Shown here: positions 37,405 through 44,825 of the stretch, piece by piece
Position numbering within the stretch: position 1 is the stretch's first letter
How the letters are laid out: each line of letters starts with the position of its first letter
Assembly (NCBI RefSeq): GCF_019104745.1
Contig: NZ_JAHRWL010000002.1
Coordinates: forward strand, 1 to 64,000
Source: Thalassococcus arenae
GTDB taxonomy: Bacteria; Pseudomonadota; Alphaproteobacteria; Rhodobacterales; Rhodobacteraceae
Length of the DNA: 64,000 nucleotides
Reading direction: 5' to 3'
The notes under the pieces: generated by a model
Database searches by the model: none
What the model saw: only the letters and a program-made list of their open reading frames with translations
Told to the model about the DNA's origin: nothing
Translations under genes and position numbers: made by a program

Positions 37405-38182
37405 CGATTTCCTGATCCGTGCCGCCCTGGCCGGGGTCGGCGTGGCCCTTGCCGCGGCGCCGCTGGGCTGTTTCGTGGTCTGGCGACGGATGGCCTATTT
37501 CGGCGATGCCACGGCGCATGCGGCGATCCTGGGCGTGGCGCTGGCGCTGGCGTTGTCGGTGCCGATTTTCGCCGGGGCGCTGGCGGTGGCGGTGGTCATG
37601 GCGCTGGCGGTGTCGCGTCTGGCCGGCCGCGGGCTGGCGATGGACACGGCCCTGGGCGTGCTGGCGCATTCGGCGCTGGCGGTGGGCCTGGTGGCGGTGG
37701 CCTTCGTGCCGGGCGCGCGGGCCGATCTGTCGGCCTATCTTTTCGGCGATATCCTGGCGGTCAGCCGCGGTGACCTGGGGGTGATCTGGGGCGGGGCGGC
37801 GCTGGTCCTGGCGCTTCTGGCCTGGCGGTGGCAGGCGCTGCTGACCGCCACCCTGTCGCCGGAGCTGGCCTGGGCCAGCGGCATTGATCCAAGGCGCGAA
37901 CAGCTGGTGCTGACGCTGGCGCTGGCCATCGTGGTGGCGGTGGCGATCAAGGTGGTGGGCGCGCTGCTGATCGGCGCGATGCTGCTGATCCCGGCGGCCA
38001 CGGCGCGGCGGTTGTCGCGCGGTCCGGAAACCATGGCGGCCATCGCCGTCGTCACGGGCGTGCTGGCGGCGCTCGGCGGTTTGCAGGGCGCGTTGGTCTT
38101 CGACGCGCCGGCCGGTCCCGCCATCGTCTGTGCTGCGGCGCTGCTGTTCGCGCTGTCGACGCTGCGGCGCGGTGTGGCCTGA
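37397..38182 (+). CDS. znuB: Zinc ABC transporter permease ZnuB
   Basis: A 261-aa ABC-3 family inner-membrane permease with seven to eight hydrophobic segments. It contains the conserved CFVVWRRMAYFGDATAHAAILGVAL (cytoplasmic loop that meets ZnuC), LSAYLFGDILAVSRGDL, and KVVGALLIGAMLLIPAATARRLS. It completes the ZnuABC high-affinity zinc importer with its neighbours. The ATG lies inside the His-coding end of znuC. Confidence 0.95.
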
Positions 38183-38264
38183 GCGCGGGCGGCCTGCGAT
38201 CCTCTTTCCCCGATCCGGGTCCAGCGATAGGCTGGGCAGCGAAATGCGCAAGGGGGCTGCGCCG

Positions 38265-38894
38265 ATGGAGATCGTTGCACCCGATACCCGACCGCGGGCC
38301 GCCGTTCTGGTTATCCATTCATGGTGGGGCCTGACCCCGTCGTTCCGCCGCTACGGCACGGCGCTGAGCCGGGCGGGATACCTGGTCGGCCTGGCCGATC
38401 TCTTCGACGGCGCCACGGCGGAAACCGAAGCCGAAGCCAGGCGCTTGCGCAGCCGGCCCCGCCGCGTGCCGATGTACAGGCAACTGGGCGCCGATCTCGA
38501 AACACTGCGGGCGCGGCTTGGCGGCGAAACGGCGCCTGTCGGCCTTGTGGGGTTTTCGATGGGTGGACATTGGGCGGTCTGGCTGTCGCAAAGGCCGGAA
38601 TACGGCATTGCCGCCACGATCCTCTATTACGCGGCGCGGGGTGGCAGCTTTGCCTCGTGCCGGGCGCGTATCCAGGCGCATTTCGCCGAAACCGACGATT
38701 GGGTCAGCGCATCCGCGCGCAAGTCGATGGAGCGCAGCATCGCCAGGGCGGGGTGCGACTATCGCGGCTTCGACTATCCCGGCACCGGGCACTGGTTCGC
38801 CGAATCCGACCGGACCGATACCTATGACGCCGCCTGTGCCGCCCGCGCGCTGAAGCGCGACCGCGACTTTCTGGCCGAAACCCTGCGGCGCTGA
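38265..38894 (+). CDS. Dienelactone hydrolase family protein
   Basis: A 209-aa alpha/beta-hydrolase of the dienelactone hydrolase type: AAVLVIHSWWGLTPSFRRYG at the oxyanion region, YLVGLADLFDGATA, the nucleophile elbow VGLVGFSMGGHW near residue 98 and YPGTGHWFAE with the catalytic His. The elbow carries Ser where true dienelactone hydrolases have Cys (GFCMGG), so it may be an esterase instead. I prefer the ATG at 38265 with AAGGGG nine bases ahead; an ATG at 38244 is in frame. It stands alone. Confidence 0.86.
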   Translation: MEIVAPDTRPRAAVLVIHSWWGLTPSFRRYGTALSRAGYLVGLADLFDGATAETEAEARRLRSRPRRVPMYRQLGADLETLRARLGGETAPVGLVGFSMGGHWAVWLSQRPEYGIAATILYYAARGGSFASCRARIQAHFAETDDWVSASARKSMERSIARAGCDYRGFDYPGTGHWFAESDRTDTYDAACAARALKRDRDFLAETLRR

Positions 38895-38934
38895 ACCCGG
38901 GCCGGGTCTTTTCGGTGTCACGGAAAGGGGGGGA

Positions 38935-39020
38935 TGGTGGGCGACCCTGGAATCGAACCAGGCGTGCGTCTCCGCGAGGGAGTTACAGTCCCCTGCCACA
39001 CCTTGCGGCCTGTCGCCCAC
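38935..39020 (-). tRNA. tRNA-Tyr (GTA anticodon)
   Basis: Reverse-strand tRNA of 86 bases including encoded CCA (38935-38937). Acceptor GTGGGCG..., anticodon loop CTGTAAC (anticodon GTA), and a long variable arm (CGCGGAGACGC region) typical of class II tRNA-Tyr. The T-loop is GGTTCGATTCC. Confidence 0.94.
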
Positions 39021-39048
39021 ACGCGCCGAAAATCGGCGTGAAGGCGGA

Positions 39049-39075
39049 ATTACAATCGCGTCGGGGACACGTCAA
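39049..39075 (-). promoter_or_regulatory. Putative sigma-70 promoter of tRNA-Tyr
   Basis: On the reverse strand: TTGACG (39075-39070), 15-base spacer, TGTAAT (39054-39049), each five of six to consensus. The spacer is short. A CGCCGA-AAA-TCGGCG stem (39024-39038) lies between it and the tRNA. Confidence 0.5.
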
Positions 39076-39146
39076 GGCGAAAGTCGCTTGCGGTCGGACG
39101 GTGCCCCGTGCATGCAAAACCCGACAGGCAGAGCCGGGATCGGACG

Positions 39147-39920
39147 ATGGCGAAGAAACCGAAATGGGTGGTCGAGAAAGAACGCGGGCGCAAGGCCTCG
39201 GCGGCGGAAACCGTGTGGCTTTTCGGGCTGCACGCGGTGCGTGACGCGCTGGAGAACCCCGCCCGCGACAGGCTGCGCCTGATCGTGACGCCCAACGCCG
39301 CAACCAAGCTCGAGGATGCCATCGCCGCCTCGGGCATGACCCCGGAAATCAGCGATCCGCGCGGTTTCTCGGCACCGCTCGATCCCGGCTCGGTCCACCA
39401 GGGCGCGGCGCTGGAGGTGAAACCGCTGGACTGGGGCAAACTGGACGCGGTGGCCTATCCCAGCCCCGGCGCGCGTCTGGTGCTGCTGGACCGGGTCAGC
39501 GATCCGCACAATGTCGGCGCGATCCTGCGCTCGGCCGAGGTGTTCGGCGCCCGCGCGGTGATCGGCACCCGCCACCACGCCGCCCCCGAAACCGGGGCGC
39601 TGGCCAAGACCGCCAGCGGCGCGCTGGAACGCCAACCCTATCTGCGCGTCACCAACCTGGGCGACGCGATCGAGGCGCTGCGCGAAGCCGGCTGGCTGGT
39701 GCTGGGCCTGGCGGGCGAGGCCGAGCAGACCGTCGAAGACGCGCTGGACGGGCAGCGCGACCGCGCCGTCGCGCTGGTGCTGGGGGCCGAGGGGCCGGGG
39801 TTGCGGCCGCGCACGCGCGAGGTCTGCGACGGGCTGGTGCGTATCGCCTTCGCCGGGGCGTTCGGGTCGCTCAACGTCTCGAACGCCGCCGCGGTGGCGC
39901 TTTATGCCGCGCGGCCTTGA
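39147..39920 (+). CDS. rlmB: 23S rRNA (guanosine-2'-O-)-methyltransferase RlmB/TrmH family
   Basis: A 257-aa SPOUT methyltransferase. An N-terminal substrate-binding domain (VWLFGLHAVRDALENPARDRLRLIV) is followed by the knotted catalytic domain with motif 1 LDRVSDPHNVGAILRSAEVFGA, motif 2 ALVLGAEGPGLRPRTREVCD and motif 3 GSLNVSNAAAVALYA. Homologues methylate G2251 of 23S rRNA. The basic N-terminus (KKPKWVVEKERGRKASAAE) is an alphaproteobacterial extension. It is divergent from tRNA-Tyr; the start ATG at 39147 was chosen because the 13 residues before it are not conserved in type. Confidence 0.93.
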   Translation: MAKKPKWVVEKERGRKASAAETVWLFGLHAVRDALENPARDRLRLIVTPNAATKLEDAIAASGMTPEISDPRGFSAPLDPGSVHQGAALEVKPLDWGKLDAVAYPSPGARLVLLDRVSDPHNVGAILRSAEVFGARAVIGTRHHAAPETGALAKTASGALERQPYLRVTNLGDAIEALREAGWLVLGLAGEAEQTVEDALDGQRDRAVALVLGAEGPGLRPRTREVCDGLVRIAFAGAFGSLNVSNAAAVALYAARP

Positions 39921-39963
39921 GTTGGCCCGGCACGGGTCCTAGCTCTGGCCAAAGGAGACGCCC

Positions 39964-40302
39964 ATGCCCCACGGCACGAAAATCGCCACCTGCACCTATT
40001 GCGGCACCCGCGCGGCGCTGGTCCTGACCGGCACGGTGCGCCACGAGTTGAGCTGTTCGGCCTGCGGTGCTCCGTTGCACGATCTCAAGATGCTGCCACT
40101 TGGCCAGGTCGATGCCGCCGCCCACACTCCGCCGGCGCCGGGCCGCAAGAAACGTCCCGAGGTGCATGCCACGCCGCTGCCGGTCTGGGAACGCGCCGCG
40201 CAATCGGGTGGGCTGAAGCGCAAGAAGAAGAAAAAGCGAAAGAGTCTGGCCAAGCGGTTCTTCGACGAGGCCTTTGACGCGCTGGAAGACATCTTCGACT
40301 GA
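39964..40302 (+). CDS. Hypothetical zinc-ribbon protein
   Basis: A 112-aa protein with an N-terminal zinc ribbon (CTYCG at Cys10/Cys13 and CSACG at Cys31/Cys34). A Pro-rich linker follows, then a strongly basic run GLKRKKKKKRKSLAKRFF and an acidic amphipathic end DEAFDALEDIFD. I do not recognise the family. The charge pattern suggests nucleic-acid or ribosome contact, which is inference. AAAGGAG precedes the ATG. It lies downstream of rlmB on the same strand and is followed by a dispersed repeat. Confidence 0.8.
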   Translation: MPHGTKIATCTYCGTRAALVLTGTVRHELSCSACGAPLHDLKMLPLGQVDAAAHTPPAPGRKKRPEVHATPLPVWERAAQSGGLKRKKKKKRKSLAKRFFDEAFDALEDIFD

Positions 40303-40326
40303 CGCGCCTGTGGCCGCGGCCGGTTC

Positions 40327-40367
40327 GCGTATTTTTCAAAGAGAAGAAGACGCGGGGTTTTTCCCCG
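40327..40367 (+). repeat. Dispersed intergenic repeat, short form with hairpin
   Basis: GCGTATTTTTCAAAGAGAAG AAG at 40327-40349 followed by the hairpin CGGGG-TTTTT-CCCCG (40353-40367). It begins 25 bases after the zinc-ribbon gene stop and is in the same direction. Near-identical to 47648-47686. Confidence 0.65.
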
Positions 40368-40422
40368 AGGCTCTGGCCATTCCGGCGGGCGTGGATTATC
40401 TGCGGGCGCAGAGAGGTGCGCC

Positions 40423-41550
40423 ATGACAGCCTTTGAAAAACCCGGCCCCGTGGAAGAGAACTGGCGGGATGCGATTTCCTCGGTCGAGGAGATCATCGAG
40501 GACGCGCGCAACGGGCGCATGTTCATCCTTGTCGACCACGAGGACCGCGAGAACGAGGGCGATCTGGTGATCCCCGCGCAATGGGCGACGCCGGACGCGA
40601 TCAACTTCATGGCGCTCTATGGCCGCGGCCTGATCTGCCTGGCGATGACTTCAGACCGGATCGACCAGCTGGGTCTGCAGCTGATGTCGACGCAGAATTC
40701 CTCGCGTCACGAGACCGCGTTCACCGTGTCGATCGAGGCGCGCGAGGGCGTGACCACCGGCATTTCCGCCGCCGACCGGGCGCGCACCATTGCCGTGGCG
40801 ATCGACGCGTCCAAGGGCGCGGCCGATATCGCGACGCCGGGCCACGTGTTCCCGCTGCGCGCGCGCAATGGCGGGGTGCTGGTGCGCGCCGGCCATACAG
40901 AGGCCGCGGTCGATGTCGCGCGGCTGGCCGGGCTGAACCCGGCCGGCGTGATCTGCGAGATCATGAACGAGGATGGCACCATGTCGCGGCTGCCGGAACT
41001 GGTGGCCTTTGCCCAGCGGCACGGCATCAAGATCGGCACGATTTCCGACCTGATCGCCTATCGCCGCCGCAACGACAACCTGGTGCGGGTGCGCTCGGAG
41101 CAGACCATCACCTCGGAATTCGGTGGCGACTGGGCGATGCGCATCTACACCGACGAGACCCATGGCGACGAACATATCGTGCTGACCAAGGGCGACGTGT
41201 CGGGCGATGATCCGGTGCTGGTGCGGATGCATGCGATGGACCCGATGCTGGACGTGATCGGTACCGGCCCCAAGGGCCGCGCGCATGAATTCCAGCACGC
41301 GATGGAAGCCGTGGCCGCCGAGGGACGCGGCGTGGTCGTGCTGCTGCGCGACACCTCGATGAAGCTGGACGTGCATGACGAGGTCAGCCCCAAGACGCTG
41401 CGGCAATACGGGCTGGGCGCGCAGATCCTGTCGTCTCTGGGGCTGTCCAGGCTGATCCTTCTGACCAATTCGCCGACCCCCAAGGTGGTGGGGCTCGAGG
41501 CCTATGGGCTCGAGATCGTCGGCACCCGCAAGATATCGGAGCTGGGCTGA
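40423..41550 (+). CDS. ribB: 3,4-dihydroxy-2-butanone-4-phosphate synthase (degenerate GTP cyclohydrolase II domain)
   Basis: A 375-aa protein. Residues 15-215 are a complete RibB domain: FILVDHEDRENEGDLVIPAQ, ICLAMTSDRID, HETAFTVSIEAREGVTTGISAADRA, FPLRARNGGVLVRAGHTEA, CEIMNEDGTMSRL. It converts ribulose 5-phosphate to the four-carbon riboflavin precursor. Residues 220-375 align with GTP cyclohydrolase II in fold, but the zinc-binding Cys triad region (normally VHSECLTGD...RCDCG) reads VRMHAMDPMLDVIGTG here, so that half is very likely inactive; a separate ribA would be needed. One-base overlap with ribH. Confidence 0.94.
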   Translation: MTAFEKPGPVEENWRDAISSVEEIIEDARNGRMFILVDHEDRENEGDLVIPAQWATPDAINFMALYGRGLICLAMTSDRIDQLGLQLMSTQNSSRHETAFTVSIEAREGVTTGISAADRARTIAVAIDASKGAADIATPGHVFPLRARNGGVLVRAGHTEAAVDVARLAGLNPAGVICEIMNEDGTMSRLPELVAFAQRHGIKIGTISDLIAYRRRNDNLVRVRSEQTITSEFGGDWAMRIYTDETHGDEHIVLTKGDVSGDDPVLVRMHAMDPMLDVIGTGPKGRAHEFQHAMEAVAAEGRGVVVLLRDTSMKLDVHDEVSPKTLRQYGLGAQILSSLGLSRLILLTNSPTPKVVGLEAYGLEIVGTRKISELG

Positions 41551-42098
41551 TGGCCGGACATTCTGACAACGATCTGGGGCTTCCGAGCTTTGACAAGCCG
41601 GTCAAGGTGATGATCGCCATCGCGCCCTATTACACCGCCATCGCCGAGGCGCAGCTGGCCGCCGCGCGGGCGGTGCTGGACCGCGCCGGTGTCACCCATG
41701 AGACCGTCGAGGTGCCCGGCTCGCTGGAAATCCCCACCGCCATCGGCATCGCCGAGCGGTTGTCGAATTTCGACGGCTACGTGGCGCTTGGCTGCGTGAT
41801 CCGCGGCGCCACCAGCCATTACGATGTCGTCGTCAACGAAAGCGCGCGGGGGATCATGCTGCTGGGGCTGCAGGGCGTCTGCATCGGCAACGGCATCATC
41901 ACCGTCGAGACCCGCGACCAGGCCGAGGAACGCGCCGACGCCAAGCGGCTGAACACCGCGGGCGGCGCGGCCGAGGCGGCGCTGCACCTGATCGCGCTGG
42001 CGCGGAGATGGGGCGGGGCGCGCAAGGATGTGGGGTTCATGCCTGCGCGAGACGAATACCAGATCGCCAGCAAGGCCAAGGGGCCGGCCAAGGCATGA
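41550..42098 (+). CDS. ribH: 6,7-dimethyl-8-ribityllumazine synthase
   Basis: A 182-aa enzyme that condenses the RibB product with the pyrimidine intermediate to form lumazine, the penultimate riboflavin step. It shows APYYTAIAEAQLAAAR, VEVPGSLEIPTAIGIA, VALGCVIRGATSHYDVVVNESARG (with the catalytic His) and GNGIITVETRDQAEERAD. The C-terminus is extended by about 25 residues. It shares one base with ribB and overlaps nusB (ATGA), the standard ribB-ribH-nusB order. Confidence 0.96.
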   Translation: MAGHSDNDLGLPSFDKPVKVMIAIAPYYTAIAEAQLAAARAVLDRAGVTHETVEVPGSLEIPTAIGIAERLSNFDGYVALGCVIRGATSHYDVVVNESARGIMLLGLQGVCIGNGIITVETRDQAEERADAKRLNTAGGAAEAALHLIALARRWGGARKDVGFMPARDEYQIASKAKGPAKA

Positions 42099-42568
42099 CC
42101 CAGCTGTCCGGCAACCAGAAACGCGCGATGCGCTCGGCGGCGCGGCTTTACGCGGTGCAGGCGCTGTTCCAGATGGAACAGTCGGGCCAGGACCTGGACA
42201 AGGTGCATCGCGAATTTCTCGAATTCCGCTTTGGCGCCGAGATCGAGGAAGGGACCGAGATGATCGATGGCGATGTCGACCATTTCGGCACGCTGATGCG
42301 CGAGGCGGTCAGCCTGCAGGCGAAGATCGACCAGATGACCGACCGCGCGCTGGTGGCGAAGTGGCCCATCGCGCGCATCGACCCGACCCTGCGCGCGCTG
42401 TTCCGCGCCGCGGGCGCCGAGATGCTGGCGATGGACACGCCCCCCAAGGTCGTGATCAGCGAATTCGTCGATGTGGCGCGGGCGTTCTTTCCCGACGGCA
42501 AGGAGCCCAGCTTTGTCAACGCCGTTCTGGATCACATGGCGCGCGAGGCGAGGCCCGAGGCGTTCTGA
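42095..42568 (+). CDS. nusB: Transcription antitermination factor NusB
   Basis: A 157-aa all-helical RNA-binding factor that joins NusE at boxA for rRNA antitermination. It shows RSAARLYAVQALFQMEQSGQDLDKV at the N-terminus (Arg-rich RNA face) and WPIARIDPTLRALFRAAGAEML, then TPPKVVISEFVDVARAFFPDGKEPSFVNAVLDHMARE, the family's C-terminal signature. Translation is coupled to ribH. Confidence 0.95.
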   Translation: MTQLSGNQKRAMRSAARLYAVQALFQMEQSGQDLDKVHREFLEFRFGAEIEEGTEMIDGDVDHFGTLMREAVSLQAKIDQMTDRALVAKWPIARIDPTLRALFRAAGAEMLAMDTPPKVVISEFVDVARAFFPDGKEPSFVNAVLDHMAREARPEAF

Positions 42569-42654
42569 CGCGATCTTCGCGGATTTCCGCCGTGTGGGCT
42601 TGCCAATTTCCCGTCGCATCTTAACCTTGGGATATGTCTCAAGGGGAAACACCC

Positions 42655-42984
42655 ATGCCGAAACTGATCCGTCTCTACATCCGCCAGGTGCTGATAGGCT
42701 TTGCCCTGTCGGCGGTGTTTGTGGGCCTTGTCCTGTGGTTCAACATCGCCAATCTCTGGCATCTCGTGACCCATAGCCCCGGTGGCGCGTTGGCGGTGCT
42801 GATGTTCTGGCTGTTCAACGGCATCGTCTTTGCCGGGGTGCAGTTCGGCATCGCGATCATGCGCATGGGCGGCGATGACGACCGGGACGGCGGTGGCAAG
42901 CGCGACGCAATTCCGGCCGATCCGGTGCCGGTGCCGGTCGAAGCCGGCGCGCGCACCCGTCGCGTGCTGGGACGGCGGGTCTGA
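42655..42984 (+). CDS. Hypothetical small membrane protein
   Basis: A 109-aa protein with two hydrophobic segments (roughly residues 8-27, VLIGFALSAVFVGLVLWFNI, and 45-65, AVLMFWLFNGIVFAGVQFGIAI) and a charged, Pro-rich cytoplasmic tail ending RVLGRRV. I chose the ATG at 42655 with AAGGGGA eight bases upstream; the ATG at 42634 is in frame but poorly placed. No family name can be given. It stands 86 bases after nusB. Confidence 0.75.
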   Translation: MPKLIRLYIRQVLIGFALSAVFVGLVLWFNIANLWHLVTHSPGGALAVLMFWLFNGIVFAGVQFGIAIMRMGGDDDRDGGGKRDAIPADPVPVPVEAGARTRRVLGRRV

Positions 42985-42990
42985 CGGCAA

Positions 42991-43032
42991 CCACCGATCC
43001 GTCCTGTTCGGGCGGATTTCGGGACGGATTGG
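42991..43032 (+). other. Non-coding gap with stem-loop (42985-43242)
   Basis: The 258-base gap between the membrane protein and the SRPBCC gene has no convincing gene. It begins with an imperfect long stem (CCGATCCGTCC at 42992-43002 with GGACGGATTGG at 43022-43032), lacking a T-run. A second stem CCTG-TTACTA-CAGG lies inside a GTTAC...GTAAC pair (about 43119-43147). Composition is a little less GC-rich from 43150 on. Confidence 0.4.
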
Positions 43033-43242
43033 TCAGGGCGGAAAGACCACGCGGAAAGCCGGCGCGGAAACGCAGCGGCGGGAACCACACCAACCGTGGG
43101 GCAAGCGCATTCCCGAGGACCTGTTACTACAGGTGGGCGCCAGGTAACGCGGCCAGGACCGTGTCAGAGCCAGCTCCCTCGGATTTGCTTAAGGCCACCG
43201 GAATGTTGCCGTGTCACGAGAAGGGCAGAACCCGCCAGTCGC

Positions 43243-43680
43243 CTAGGTAGTCTCTGCCACCGGGCGCGGCAAGTCCTGCATCGCGATTCCCTGAAGATCG
43301 CCGACGAAACCGTGCCAGCCCTTGTCGAGGGCCAGGATCAGTCCGAACGCGTCGGCATCGTCCGGCAGGCCGGAGTGTTCCAGCGTGAGCCTTGTGCCGC
43401 CGGGCAGCTCGGCGAGATGCCAGTCGACCCGGGTCATCCGCCCGTTCAGCGGCCCGACCGTGAAGGTCCAGCGCAGATGCGCGACCGGGTCGGCCGAAAC
43501 GACGCGACCCCAGCACATACGGTCGCCATCGCGCGCCGATCGCAGCACGAAATCGCGGCCCACCGCGAGATCGGCCTCGGCCGGGTGGAACCACTTTCCC
43601 AGCAGATCGGCCCTGGTCAGGTGATCCCAGACGACGTGCCGGGCGGCAGGCAGATGAACGGTTTTCGTGATCGTGGTCAT
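43243..43680 (-). CDS. SRPBCC (AHSA1-like) domain protein
   Basis: A 145-aa START-like protein of the activator-of-Hsp90 homologue group: TVHLPAARHVVWDHLTRADLLGKWFHPAEADL at the start, WTFTVGPLNGRMTRVDWHLAELPGGTRLTLEHSG in the middle. Such proteins bind hydrophobic ligands in a helix-grip cavity; the ligand is unknown. Its ATG overlaps the stop of the ArsR-type gene upstream (ATGA), a very common pairing in which the regulator controls its partner. Confidence 0.9.
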   Translation of the reverse strand: MTTITKTVHLPAARHVVWDHLTRADLLGKWFHPAEADLAVGRDFVLRSARDGDRMCWGRVVSADPVAHLRWTFTVGPLNGRMTRVDWHLAELPGGTRLTLEHSGLPDDADAFGLILALDKGWHGFVGDLQGIAMQDLPRPVAETT

Positions 43681-44003
43681 TGGTCTGGCTCCTTTTGGGA
43701 CAGGGTGGCGTGCAGCGCGTCGAGGCGATCGTCCCAGAACGTTTCGAAAAAGCCGAGCCAGTCGACAACGGGTCGCAAGGCCGCCGCGTTCAGCCGGCTG
43801 TAGGTTTCGCGCCCCTGCCGCCGCATCCGGATCAGGTCGCCGTCCTGCAGCACGGTCAGGTGCTTTTTCACCGCGGCGCGCGTCATGGCGCAATGTTCGG
43901 TGATTTCGGCGATGGTCATCTCGCGCGCCGAGAGGCGGTGCAGGATGTCGCGGCGCGTGGGGTCGGCCAAGGCACGAAAGGCGGGTTGCAGGGGTGCGGT
44001 CAT
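43677..44003 (-). CDS. ArsR family transcriptional regulator
   Basis: A 108-aa winged-helix repressor: LQPAFRALADPTRRDILHRLSAREMTIAEITEHCAMTRAAVKKHLTVLQDGDLIRMRRQGRE is split over residues 4-66 and is the SdpR-like ArsR pattern without metal-binding Cys pairs. I chose the ATG at 44003; the frame runs further upstream through the operators, which argues against the longer start. Two palindromes directly upstream suggest autoregulation of this gene and the SRPBCC gene. Confidence 0.92.
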   Translation of the reverse strand: MTAPLQPAFRALADPTRRDILHRLSAREMTIAEITEHCAMTRAAVKKHLTVLQDGDLIRMRRQGRETYSRLNAAALRPVVDWLGFFETFWDDRLDALHATLSQKEPDQ

Positions 44004-44017
44004 TGCGCTCTCATCAA

Positions 44018-44058
44018 GATACCATTTGGTATCACTTAAAATGACACCAAATGGTATC
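44018..44058. promoter_or_regulatory. Tandem palindromic operators of the ArsR-SRPBCC operon
   Basis: GATACCATTTGGTATC (44018-44033, perfect 7-bp arms) and GACACCAAATGGTATC (44043-44058, one mismatch), centre to centre 25 bases apart, 15-55 bases upstream of the ArsR-type ATG. The common core is ACCAWWTGGT. Binding of two repressor dimers on one face of the DNA is plausible. Confidence 0.75.
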
Positions 44059-44090
44059 GAGTCAAGCACGATATCTGCGAGGCGGAATTT

Positions 44091-44825
44091 CTACTGCGTT
44101 ACAAAGCCATAGCGGTCGATCTCGTCCGGCAGAAGGACATAGATCTCGTCGGCCGGCGTGCTGAGCGCGTGGCTCATGACCATCGGATCGATTCCCATCG
44201 CATCGAGATAGACCATCACGTCGCCCTGGCCGCGCTGGATATCCTCGACCGCCAGAAAGGCCGGCAACAGGGTGTTTTCGCCGAAGGCGTGCTGGTGCAC
44301 GCCCAATTGCGCGCCGTCCTCGACCGTGCGGTTGGTGCCGCCGGCGAACAGGTAGGGGCAGGCGGAATAGCAGAACTCGCCCGCCAGCAGCCGCGTGCCG
44401 ATGCCGGCCTCGCGCAGGAACCGGCCCAGCGACAGCGCATCGCGCACCGATCCGCCCGGCGATTGCAGGATCAGCGTTTCGATCCGTGGATCGCTCTGCG
44501 CGATCAGATCCGCCAGACGCGCGGCATCGCCGTCGGCGATGGCGCCTTCCAGCCGCCAGGTGCCGTCCTGCTGCGTGAGCGTCAGGCGGTCAGGCAGGGT
44601 GCCGGGGTCGCGCAGCGGCTGCACGGGGCTGCCGTCGCGGCCCGGCGCGAAGCGGCGGCGCTGGTCGCCGGGGCGTACCGGTTCGCTGAGTCGTGGCGCG
44701 GCGGGCGACAGGCCGGGCAGGCGCGGGGTGCCGAGCGACATGTCGCCCAGCACCAGCAGCGCACCGATCCCCAGTTGGAAGATCAGCACGCCCGCCATCA
44801 CGCGCGAAACCGTGCGCGCGTTCAT
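44091..44825 (-). CDS. ClpP-like membrane-anchored serine protease family protein
   Basis: A 244-aa protein with an N-terminal membrane anchor (VMAGVLIFQLGIGALLVLG, residues 9-27), a Pro/Arg-rich linker to about residue 80, and a ClpP/crotonase-type domain (COG3904 type). The domain has LILQSPGGSVRDALSLGRFLREAG, the probable nucleophile Ser154 in EFCYSACPYLFAGG and His in LGVHQHAFG. It is likely exported and membrane-bound. Its ATG overlaps the stop of the coiled-coil protein gene, so the two form a unit. Substrate unknown. Confidence 0.82.
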   Translation of the reverse strand: MNARTVSRVMAGVLIFQLGIGALLVLGDMSLGTPRLPGLSPAAPRLSEPVRPGDQRRRFAPGRDGSPVQPLRDPGTLPDRLTLTQQDGTWRLEGAIADGDAARLADLIAQSDPRIETLILQSPGGSVRDALSLGRFLREAGIGTRLLAGEFCYSACPYLFAGGTNRTVEDGAQLGVHQHAFGENTLLPAFLAVEDIQRGQGDVMVYLDAMGIDPMVMSHALSTPADEIYVLLPDEIDRYGFVTQ

